Shown: positions 1-5,524, numbered from the stretch's first letter. The stretch: DNA of 16,098 nucleotides from Patescibacteria group bacterium (GCA_003524745.1 DQGN01000005.1:3011-19108), one strand, 5' to 3'. The notes: generated by a model from the sequence alone, not told the origin. Numbers and translations: made by a program.

Positions 1-187
1 GATTCAGGATCTTAAGCTGGGGCGGGGCTCAAACACCAGCTCCGCCTTAAAAGATTTTCCTCATTTCAGGACGACCCAGCTCCAATGGGCAGACCCCCTA
101 AAATCAAAACCAGATATTGCAGAAAATCATGCCTGGGAGCGGAAAACTCTTTCCTAAAGAGCGGATTTTGTGATATGTTAAAATTAT
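1..187 (+). repeat. Truncated structured repeat plus duplicated upstream region of the first gene
   Basis: This segment is nearly identical to 1363-1549. Bases 1-91 equal 1363-1453, the 3' half of the structured element described at 1216-1453; its 5' half lies beyond the window edge. The identity continues into about 95 bases that lead to the next gene, with only scattered differences around 125-142 and 174-187. So both the repeat and the promoter-proximal region were duplicated together. Confidence 0.85.
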
Positions 188-226
188 TGACATAGCCATA
201 TAGACACCGAGTCAGACCTTTCTGAC
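187..226 (+). promoter_or_regulatory. -35-like box and leader hairpin of the 260-943 gene
   Basis: TTGACA at 187-192 is shared with the upstream region of the 1635 gene, but I see no convincing -10 at normal spacing. A hairpin follows: GTCAGA (211-216), loop CCTT, TCTGAC (221-226). It is flanked by GACACCGA on the left and CGGATTACAG on the right. The same two flanks bracket a different hairpin before the 1635 gene, so structure and position are kept while the stem sequence is not. Confidence 0.5.
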
Positions 227-259
227 CGGATTACAGCAGTGGCAAAGAGGAGACACCTG

Positions 260-943
260 ATGAACAAGAAAGATCAAAGTGCTTCTGGGGCTACAGTAGT
301 CGAACCCGTAACTGAGAAACAGTCGGATTCACTCGTAAATCTCACCAAAAACTATCCCGGCGGTAAAGACGGATTGCAGCTGGCTTTGGCTCATCCGGAA
401 TGCCGCAGGAGGATTTGGGCGATTCTCGATCAGTTGCGAGATGAGCAGATTCTTCGTTCTCCGCTCATGGAACGGCCCATCTGGAAGCCCATCAAACTGG
501 GTACCGGTCTGAAGAATCGCAACGATTTCGTGAATGCCATCGAGAAGGCAGGCGGTCGCGTCAGAGACTGGGCGAAAGATCTGCTGGGCAGACCTGGGTT
601 CACCGTGAGTTCAGAGTTGACCGAAGTCAATCTCGTTATTGTAACCGGTTCCGATCTCGGGTTCACCAAAGCAATGCCTCGCAAGGATATTTACGAAAAG
701 GCCCTGTCTCTGGGGTACAAGCTTTGCCCACCCGAAGTCGGTCCTCAACTCAGATTGCAGTATATGGATCAACCCAAGGGAGAATGGCTTTTAGTAGCCA
801 TGGAACCCATCGTGGATTCCCGTGACGGTCCGTGCCTCTTCGACGTCGAGCACGATGACGATGGCCTGTGGTTGATCTGCTACTGTGACTGCCCCGACGA
901 TGTCTGGGTTGCCGGTGGCCGCTGGGTGTTTGTCCGCAAGTAG
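260..943 (+). CDS. Hypothetical protein, CPR-type family
   Basis: This 227-residue soluble protein has no signal peptide or membrane segment. I chose ATG 260 because GAGGAG lies at 247-252, seven bases before it; the upstream GTG at 239 lacks such a site. The N-terminal 25 residues are polar and probably disordered. The middle holds NYPGGKDGLQLAL and a hydrophobic VTGSDLGFTKA stretch. The C-terminal third has PPEVGPQLRLQYMDQPKGEW and ends in a Trp-rich VWVAGGRWVFVRK. I recall similar proteins from CPR genomes, with no known function. Its upstream region is a duplicate of that before DGR target 1, and like the targets it has a leader hairpin and its own terminator and looks GC-richer than genes to the right. 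It has no variable repeat. It may be a cargo gene or a former relative of the targets; this is inference. Confidence 0.8.
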   Translation: MNKKDQSASGATVVEPVTEKQSDSLVNLTKNYPGGKDGLQLALAHPECRRRIWAILDQLRDEQILRSPLMERPIWKPIKLGTGLKNRNDFVNAIEKAGGRVRDWAKDLLGRPGFTVSSELTEVNLVIVTGSDLGFTKAMPRKDIYEKALSLGYKLCPPEVGPQLRLQYMDQPKGEWLLVAMEPIVDSRDGPCLFDVEHDDDGLWLICYCDCPDDVWVAGGRWVFVRK

Positions 944-968
944 TTTTGCACTTTGTTCTTTGGTTTTT

Positions 969-1030
969 GGCCCTTTTGGGCCCTTTGAACTTGATCCTTA
1001 CCCGCTCCGATGTTCTTCGGAGCGGGTTTT
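969..1030 (+). terminator. Rho-independent terminator after the 260-943 gene
   Basis: A 10-bp perfect stem, CCCGCTCCGA (1001-1010) with TCGGAGCGGG (1017-1026), has a 6-base loop and is followed by TTTT. A smaller hairpin GGCCC-TTTT-GGGCC (969-982) precedes it. Confidence 0.85.
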
Positions 1031-1215
1031 CTGTATCTGGTAAACTAAGTATGGAATTAGGCAAATAAGGCCAGTGATCACGGTTGCTGGCGGCCGAACC
1101 CAGTATCCTATGCCACACAACAAGCTAATTTAATAACTAAATATATACCCATTAGATGAGGACAAAGTGTCTAAAGAAATGGGTACCCGCCGCTTTGAAA
1201 GCGACCCTAATTCTT
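1031..1215. other. Intergenic stretch without a recognisable gene
   Basis: I see no credible coding region or RNA gene here. The only feature is a short inverted pair, TACCCATT near 1146 and AATGGGTA near 1178. The stretch joins the terminator of the first gene to the structured repeat at 1216. The minus-strand frame over 750-1118 is arginine-rich, has no ribosome binding site and runs through a terminator, so I do not call it. Confidence 0.5.
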
Positions 1216-1453
1216 GCTACTTTTCTAGAAAAGTAGCCAAAAGTCCTGCCCAGTTCGCTGGATCTATTCAATGGGAAAATCTTTAAGCGCTTTCGCTGAA
1301 CTCGCCCCGCCCCAGTTTACCTTTTCGTCATCCTGAACTTGCCTGCCCCGCGCATACTGGGGATTCAGGATCTTAAGCTGGGGCGGGGCTCAAACACCAG
1401 CTCCGCCTTAAAAGATTTTCCTCATTTCAGGACGACCCAGCTCCAATGGGCAG
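1216..1453. repeat. Structured repeat, copy A (nested long-range stems)
   Basis: The element opens with a 22-bp perfect palindrome, GCTACTTTTCTAGAAAAGTAGC (two 11-base halves, 1216-1237). Then come nested stems: CTGCCCA (1246-1252) with TGGGCAG (1447-1453); GCTGG (1257-1261) with CCAGC (1437-1441); GGAAAATCTTTAAG (1274-1287) with 1407-1421, one bulge; and a 12-bp GC-rich stem 1304-1315 with 1378-1389. Inside the last stem sits ATCCTGAA (1330-1337) with TTCAGGAT (1364-1371). Copy B at 10844-11016 keeps this layout with compensatory changes. The function is unknown: it could be a mobile cruciform-type element or a structured RNA. Confidence 0.8.
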
Positions 1454-1555
1454 ACCCCCTAAAATCAAAACCAGATATTGCAGAAAATCAGGTCTGGAAG
1501 CCAAAAACTCTTTCCTAAAGAGCGGATTTTGTGATAAGTTAAAAATACATTGACA
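1363..1555 (+). repeat. Direct repeat of 1-192, upstream region of DGR target 1
   Basis: This copy matches 1-192 nearly base for base from the half-element into the gene-proximal region, ending in a shared TTGACA (1550-1555). The two copies lie about 1.36 kb apart and flank the 260-943 gene. They could recombine and delete that gene, or could have arisen by tandem duplication of the target locus. Confidence 0.85.
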
Positions 1556-1573
1556 TTGCCATAACGACACCGA

Positions 1574-1598
1574 TCCCTCACTATGTATAGTGAAGGGA
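1574..1598 (+). promoter_or_regulatory. Leader hairpin of DGR target 1
   Basis: TCCCTCACTAT (1574-1584) pairs with 1587-1598 around a GT loop, leaving one bulged A, for 11 base pairs. It is bracketed by GACACCGA (1566-1573) and CGGATTACAG (1599-1608), the same brackets as the hairpin at 211-226, whose stem sequence is unrelated. The in-frame GTG at 1590 lies inside this hairpin and is therefore an unlikely start. Confidence 0.6.
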
Positions 1599-1634
1599 CG
1601 GATTACAGAAATGGTACTAAGGAGGATGATACCG

Positions 1635-2549
1635 ATGTCTAAAAAACCGACATTGGCTACATCCGTAACTTCCAGAGACCCCAAGGGTCTTAAGGCCACC
1701 ACCATCTTTACGGATGCTTATGACGGCCTGAAGTTGGATGACGACCGAGCTCAGCGGCTTAATGAGAGTGTGGAGTTTTCCGCCGGTCTCAAGCAGTTGA
1801 TGATTGAATGCTCGACTCCCGATCGGTTCAAAGACGAGGAGACCAACTCAAACTATGTGTACCCCAAAGAGTACAAAGGTCCTCGGCCAATCATTGAGCA
1901 GATCGCTGCGATCGCCAATGTCTTCGACATTGATCCGACCCAGGCGCTTGTATACGCCAAGAATCTGCCCGAACTTCCAGAAAGAGCGGAAGGCTGGTTC
2001 GCTGTTCCATCGCTTGCCGCGTTGGCCAAAAAGCACTTCCCCGAAGTGGCTGACCCGGCCGAGCAGTACTGCCGGGCGGTTCAGCTCGTTCATACCAAGA
2101 TTTCCGATTCGCGGTCATTCTACAATTACCGCGAGGGCGGAATCATTCCAACTCAGCTCCGGCTTCATACCCGCACCGCCCAGGCTTTCGCTCAGATTGC
2201 CGAAACACAGCCAGGCGATATCCTAATTATTGCTGCCCAGCTCGGCTTGTGCCACAGAGGCCGAAGTGTCCAACGAGCTCGCGAGGTGTTCATGGCCAAC
2301 GAATATGGCCTCGGTTCCCTAATAACCGGATCCATCATCCTCACTCATCCCGAACGGCTGGTTCGCTCGGAGGAGTTGGACATGGATTGCTCCGGTGACG
2401 AGTTCGCTCCCAGCGCCGCTGGTGACTGGACGCGCTGTCCGGACTTCCACTTCGGTGACGACCAGGTCCGGTTCGATGCCAGCAGGGTCTACGGTGCCCT
2501 TCAGGACTTTGGCTCGGTCTCCGGGTTCCTCGGGAGTGTCGCCACTTGA
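1635..2549 (+). CDS. DGR target protein 1 with C-terminal variable repeat
   Basis: This 304-residue protein is a paralogue of the 2738-3616 product. I chose ATG 1635 because AAGGAGG lies nine bases upstream and the N-terminus (MSKKPTLATSV, then RDPKGLK) aligns with that of the paralogue. The first ~255 residues are the shared scaffold, with conserved blocks FYNYREG, LRxHxRT, GDILII, HRGRSVxRxRE, FxANExGLG, HPERLV and DCxGDE. The last ~46 residues are the variable repeat: GDWTxCPxFxF, then DDQV, then the invariant FGSVSGFLGSVAT. All ten template AAY codons have been changed here. Variable repeats of DGR targets usually form ligand-binding surfaces, often on a C-type-lectin fold; I infer a binding role but cannot name the ligand. 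There is no signal peptide, so an intracellular location is likely unless export is unconventional. The gene has its own leader and terminator. Confidence 0.9.
   Translation: MSKKPTLATSVTSRDPKGLKATTIFTDAYDGLKLDDDRAQRLNESVEFSAGLKQLMIECSTPDRFKDEETNSNYVYPKEYKGPRPIIEQIAAIANVFDIDPTQALVYAKNLPELPERAEGWFAVPSLAALAKKHFPEVADPAEQYCRAVQLVHTKISDSRSFYNYREGGIIPTQLRLHTRTAQAFAQIAETQPGDILIIAAQLGLCHRGRSVQRAREVFMANEYGLGSLITGSIILTHPERLVRSEELDMDCSGDEFAPSAAGDWTRCPDFHFGDDQVRFDASRVYGALQDFGSVSGFLGSVAT
2412..2540 (+). repeat. Variable repeat 1 (VR1)
   Basis: It aligns without gaps to template 3927-4055. In the first 96 bases 18 positions differ: 17 of the 31 template adenines are changed to G, C or T, and one template T (TAC to GAC at 2442-2444). 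The last 33 bases (2508-2540) are identical to the template, as expected for the initiation-of-mutagenic-homing end. Confidence 0.95.
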
Positions 2550-2593
2550 ACCTTGGCCACTTGGCACTTTTGTGTTTTTGCTCTTGAATTATG

Positions 2594-2616
2594 GACGCCC
2601 CTCTCGGGGCGTCTTT
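2594..2616 (+). terminator. Terminator after DGR target 1
   Basis: A perfect 8-bp stem, GACGCCCC (2594-2601) with GGGGCGTC (2606-2613), has a TCTC loop and a short T run. Hairpins downstream of variable repeats can also aid DGR homing, but this one lies 53 bases past VR1, further than in the Bordetella phage case, so termination is the simpler reading. Confidence 0.75.
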
Positions 2617-2652
2617 CAGTTAGCTAATCGATGTTTGTAAAGAATAAAAACC

Positions 2653-2704
2653 TTTACTGGAAGCTCACTTTTTGGTATAGTCAAAGCAATCAGGTGTACC
2701 CTGA
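2653..2704 (+). promoter_or_regulatory. Promoter and leader hairpin of DGR target 2
   Basis: TTTACT (2653-2658) and TATAGT (2676-2681) are 17 bases apart, which predicts a start near 2688. A small hairpin follows at once, TCAGG (2690-2694) with CCTGA (2700-2704). This puts a 5'-end stem-loop on the transcript, as in the other two island genes, about 33 bases before the start codon. Confidence 0.6.
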
Positions 2705-2737
2705 AATCTCATATAGAAATCAAGGAGGATGGCTCCG

Positions 2738-3616
2738 ATGTCTGAGAAAACATTGGCTCCGTCTGTGACCCATCGTGATCCGAAGGGTCTAAAATTCACA
2801 TCCGTCGTTGAGGCCGCTTATGACAAAGCCGTGCTCTCCGATGAAGAAGCTCAGCGCGTTAACGACATGCCGGGCTTGGCCGATTTGATCGGTGATTTCA
2901 TCACCAAGAATCGTCAGCCGAATCAGTTCGCCAACGAGGAGATCAGCTCGACCTATGGCTATCCCAAAGGTTACCAGGTTCGGCCGATTGCCGAACAGGT
3001 GGCTCGGTTGAAAGAGCTCTTCCCGGAGCTGAACGGTGCCAACCTGGAGATCGCCAAGGGCGAACTTCCGGAAGGTGCCGAGGACTGGTTCGCCATTCCG
3101 CGCTGGGACAAACTGGGCAAGAGTTACGCCGAGGCCTTTGAGCAAAGGATCATCCCTGCTTTAACGGCTATCTTTCCGAAGTTCTATAACTATCGGAAGG
3201 GCGAACTCTCGGCCAAGTACCTGCGTCAGCACCAGCGCACTATCGAGATGTACGAACGCCTCGCCGCTGAACAGGAAGGATATGATATCCTGATTGTTCC
3301 GGCTCAGTTCGGGATGAGGCATCGTGGTCGCTCGGTCCGCCGGGTGCGCGAAATGTTCATTGCGAATGAGTTCGGCCTTGGTGTCTTCGCTATCGGCTGC
3401 ATGTTACTGATCCATCCGGAACGCTTGGTTTGCTGGGAACAGCTACATATTGACTGCGGTGGCGACGAATACGACTGGGTCGCCGGTGGTGACTGGACGC
3501 TCTGTCCGTGCTTCCGCTTCTTTGACGCCCAGGTCAAGTTCAATGCCAGCGGGGTCTACAATGCCAATCGGCGCTTTGGCTCGGTCTCCGGGTTCCTCGG
3601 GAGTGTCGCCACTTGA
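2738..3616 (+). CDS. DGR target protein 2 with C-terminal variable repeat
   Basis: This 292-residue paralogue of target 1 has the same architecture. ATG 2738 is preferred over ATG 2729 because AAGGAGG (2722-2728) abuts the latter but sits nine bases before 2738, and because the N-termini of the paralogues then align. The scaffold repeats the family blocks: FYNYRKGEL, LRQHQRTIEM, YDILIVPAQFGMRHRGRSV, MFIANEFGLG, HPERLV and DCGGDEY. The C-terminus is variable, GDWTLCPCFRFFDAQV, and ends in the invariant FGSVSGFLGSVAT. Seven of the ten template AAY codons are changed. No membrane segment or signal peptide is evident. Target 1 lies 188 bases upstream and the gene has its own promoter and terminator, so the two are independently transcribed. 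Codon choice favours G/C at third positions, unlike the RT and copper genes. Confidence 0.9.
   Translation: MSEKTLAPSVTHRDPKGLKFTSVVEAAYDKAVLSDEEAQRVNDMPGLADLIGDFITKNRQPNQFANEEISSTYGYPKGYQVRPIAEQVARLKELFPELNGANLEIAKGELPEGAEDWFAIPRWDKLGKSYAEAFEQRIIPALTAIFPKFYNYRKGELSAKYLRQHQRTIEMYERLAAEQEGYDILIVPAQFGMRHRGRSVRRVREMFIANEFGLGVFAIGCMLLIHPERLVCWEQLHIDCGGDEYDWVAGGDWTLCPCFRFFDAQVKFNASGVYNANRRFGSVSGFLGSVAT
3476..3607 (+). repeat. Variable repeat 2 (VR2)
   Basis: It aligns without gaps to template 3924-4055. Over the 96 bases matching 3927-4022 there are 17 differences, all at template adenines, with A changed to G, C or T. The terminal 33 bases (3575-3607) equal the template. Two changes (AAC to AGC and AAC to TAC, at template codons 3996 and 4005) are shared with VR1. 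Confidence 0.95.
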
Positions 3617-3656
3617 ACCTTGTTTCCTTGTCTCTTTTGATTCCTTTTGAAAAAAT

Positions 3657-3683
3657 CGCCCCGATGTAACATCGGGGTGTTTT
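3657..3683 (+). terminator. Terminator after DGR target 2
   Basis: CCCCGATG (3659-3666) pairs with CATCGGGG (3670-3677) around a TAA loop, extended by a G-T and a C-G pair, and is followed by TTTT. A run of six A before it could let it act on the other strand as well. Confidence 0.8.
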
Positions 3684-3923
3684 AGTATTACAATAAGAAC
3701 TGAAAGTAGGTTAATGCATCTGGGCAAGAGCCCAGGTCACCGAAATCGTGTCACCCAAGTATCAGCCGGAGTCCTGGTCAGTTTCTGTTGGCCAGGAGAG
3801 AGCTGAATGGATTTATCAAGACACTCCTTGTCTCGCATAAGTTTGAGAGTAAACTCCCCACATAAAATACAGCGAAGATATAGGTTTTATCTCGCAGTGA
3901 TATAGATAGTGATGAGACAATAC
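3684..3923 (+). ncRNA. Putative 5' part of the DGR template RNA
   Basis: These 240 bases have no coding frame but contain several hairpins: CTGGGC-AAGA-GCCCAG (3720-3735); TCCTGG (3772-3777) with CCAGGA (3792-3797), nested in TCAGC (3762-3766) with GCTGA (3802-3806); and AGACA (3819-3823) with TGTCT (3829-3833). DGR templates are copied from a noncoding RNA that extends beyond the repeat, so this is a reasonable candidate for its leader. I could not place a convincing promoter, and the ends are guesses. Confidence 0.45.
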
Positions 3924-4055
3924 TGGAACGCCGATGGTGACTGGACGAACTGTCCGTACTTCAACTTCAATGACGACCAGGTCAAGTTCAATGCCAACAG
4001 GGTCAACAATGCCAATCAGAACTTTGGCTCGGTCTCCGGGTTCCTCGGGAGTGTC
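3924..4055 (+). repeat. DGR template repeat (TR)
   Basis: This is the donor for VR1 and VR2. It carries ten AAC/AAT codons between 3927 and 4022, the typical design in which changes at the first two bases give many residues and no stop. The 31 adenines in that 96-base core receive 34 of the 35 substitutions seen in the two variable repeats. The adenine-poor tail (4023-4055) is identical in all three. Just after the tail the sequences part: AATAATCC in the template, GCCACTTGA in both genes. The open frame through it (from 3909) lacks a ribosome binding site and is not called a gene. Confidence 0.95.
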
Positions 4056-4441
4056 AATAATCCAAACTCCGAATCCATCCTCCTAACATGCTTCCTATCT
4101 CCTGGAGGTGGGATTGGAGTAGAATATACTGCTGGTCGGTCAGAGCGTTAACTTCTCTGGCTAACCTGACCAACAGTTTTATTAGTTCGAGCTTGGCACT
4201 GCTGGAAATTAGATTATGTTTTTTCTCGTAGCCTGCCGGTAACTTGCTGGCTAATAACAATTCTTCTAAGAGCCCTAAAGTGCGGGTTTGTAAAAATTGA
4301 CCCAAAGTGTGCTTGTCTGTCTTGGGAAATCTGATGACCGCTTGATGTAGATCAAAGTAAAACGCGTAAAGTCGATGAACAATCGGAATTTGCTCAAAAT
4401 TCCCGTGGGGGGGGGGTCTTAAAAGAAAATTTTTCGATCAT
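4054..4441 (-). CDS. avd: Avd-like DGR accessory protein (four-helix bundle), frame interrupted at a homopolymer
   Basis: The reading frame is open from 4437 to the TGA at 4056-4054. From about 4395 it encodes FEQIPIVHRLYAFYFDLHQ, FPKTDKHTLGQ, SSAKLELIKLLVRLAREV and the C-terminal LQEIGSMLGGWIRS, which I recognise as the DGR-associated Avd/S23-like helical bundle. In DGRs Avd binds the reverse transcriptase and the template RNA and is needed for cDNA synthesis. The conserved part is about 114 residues, close to the usual ~125. As written, there is no ATG in frame: ATG 4441 is one base out of frame because of a run of ten C on this strand (4416-4407). A run of nine would give a full protein beginning MIEKFSFK. 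The only late start in the given frame, TTG 4305, would drop the first helix. The stop codon overlaps the last bases of the template repeat. Confidence 0.8.
4407..4416. other. G10 homopolymer in the overlap of avd and the RT
   Basis: Ten consecutive G lie within the 5' ends of both avd (minus) and the RT (plus). With nine, ATG 4375 (+) runs through into the RT frame and ATG 4441 (-) runs into avd. With ten, the first stops at TAA 4420-4422 and the second after 15 codons. It is either a slipped-strand switch or an assembly error. Confidence 0.8.
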
Positions 4442-4465
4442 GTTAGTTTTATTGAAGTAATATCT

Positions 4466-5524
4466 TTGGAAAATCTGTTTTTGGCTTGGTGGGAATTTCG
4501 GAAAGGAAAACGCTCTAAGCCGGATGTCATGACATTTGAATATACTCTGGAAGACAATATCTTTCAACTGCACCAGGATTTAGTTAATAGTGTCTACCGG
4601 CACGGGAGTTATCAGCAGTTTAGGATTACCGATCCCAAAGCCAGATTGATCAGCAAATCCTCTGTTCGTGATCGATTGCTACATCACGCCATTTACCGAA
4701 TACTGTATCCCTGTTTCGATACCACTTTCATCTATGATAGCTATTCATGTCGCAACAACAAAGGTACGCATAAAGCTTTTTCACGGCTAACCAATTTAGC
4801 CAGAAAAATAAGCGGCAATTACACCCGGCCCTGTTTTGCCTTAAAATTGGATATCCGCAAGTTCTTTGACAGTGTTGACCACAAAGTTCTAATAGACTTG
4901 CTGTCAGACAGAATAGCGGATGAAAAATTATTGGAGTTATTGCAAAATATTATTCAGAGCTTTTCTGTCTGTCATTCCCGTGAAGACGGGAATCCAGACA
5001 GCAACAAAAACAGGAGATGTTTCTGTTCTTTTCTGGATTATCCGATCAAGTCGGATAATGACAAGTGTGTTAAAGGCATGCCATTAGGCAATCTCACCTC
5101 CCAGCTCTTTGCCAATGTTTATTTAGATCCTTTGGATAAGTTTGCTAAACATCATTTAAAAGCCAAGCATTATCTTCGTTATGCCGATGATTTTGTCTTT
5201 CTATCTAGCAATCCGGATGAATTATTGGGTTATCTGGTGGAGGTAAACCGATTCCTTAAAACTGAACTCAAGCTTAACATTCATCCGAATAAGATAATCT
5301 TTCGAAAACTTCATTGGGGCATCGATTATGTCGGCTATGTGGCTTTGCCGCATTATGCCATTCCCAGAAAGAAAACTGTCAAACGAATTTTCAAGAAGTT
5401 AATCTATCTTGGAAAATATCAGCCAGAGCGAATCCCATTAGCCATGCCGTCTTATTTGGGCTATCTAAAACATGCGGATACTCATTATTTAACGAGCTAT
5501 TTACTGCAAAGATTTTCCGAATAG
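4466..5524 (+). CDS. DGR-type reverse transcriptase with an in-frame palindromic insert
   Basis: This RNA-directed DNA polymerase copies the template RNA with errors at adenines. In the TTG-started numbering, the N-terminal block is ENLFLAWWEFRKGKR, then SVRDRLLHHAIYR, first catalytic Asp in LDIRKFFDSVDHK (D129), LGNLTSQLFANVY (207-219), catalytic YADDF (Y239, D241, D242) and GIDYVGY. The LGNxTSQ motif, with Gln where group II intron RTs have SP, marks it as DGR type; no maturase or endonuclease domain follows. Homology seems to start before 4466 (KFFDHVSFIEV precedes it in frame), so the true start is probably GTG 4405 or ATG 4375, both out of frame only because of the G10 tract. Residues ~169-199 are encoded by an inserted palindromic repeat between RT motifs 3 and 4. 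The gene is AT-richer than the target genes. Confidence 0.93.
   Translation: MENLFLAWWEFRKGKRSKPDVMTFEYTLEDNIFQLHQDLVNSVYRHGSYQQFRITDPKARLISKSSVRDRLLHHAIYRILYPCFDTTFIYDSYSCRNNKGTHKAFSRLTNLARKISGNYTRPCFALKLDIRKFFDSVDHKVLIDLLSDRIADEKLLELLQNIIQSFSVCHSREDGNPDSNKNRRCFCSFLDYPIKSDNDKCVKGMPLGNLTSQLFANVYLDPLDKFAKHHLKAKHYLRYADDFVFLSSNPDELLGYLVEVNRFLKTELKLNIHPNKIIFRKLHWGIDYVGYVALPHYAIPRKKTVKRIFKKLIYLGKYQPERIPLAMPSYLGYLKHADTHYLTSYLLQRFSE
4970..5063 (+). repeat. Palindromic repeat inserted in frame in the RT gene
   Basis: The element is bounded by TGTCATT and AATGACA and holds two hairpins: ATTCCCGT-GAAG-ACGGGAAT (4974-4993) and ATTATCCGA-TCAAG-TCGGATAAT (5037-5059). A second copy in the opposite orientation lies at 12597-12683 with matching arms and compensatory changes in both stems. 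Translation through it adds CHSREDGNPD and related residues without breaking the RT frame. Its behaviour resembles that of Rickettsia palindromic elements, which also insert in coding frames. Confidence 0.9.

Noticed and set aside
750..1118. 122-residue minus-strand frame
   Set aside because: It overlaps a convincing gene and a terminator, and is low-complexity Arg-rich.
1..1549. CRISPR array or transposon terminal repeats from the two ~190-base direct repeats
   Set aside because: There are only two long copies with a normal gene between them, no spacers and no transposase.
1590..1634. Longer start (GTG 1590) for DGR target 1
   Set aside because: The codon is inside the leader hairpin; ATG 1635 has AAGGAGG and aligns with the paralogue.
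3909..4151. Open frame of 80 residues through the template repeat
   Set aside because: It begins with GTG without a ribosome binding site and its similarity to the target C-termini is explained by the template role.
4466..5524. Group II intron or retron reverse transcriptase
   Set aside because: LGNLTSQ, the neighbouring Avd-like gene and the template/variable repeats point to a DGR; no maturase domain and no msr/msd-like structure is seen.
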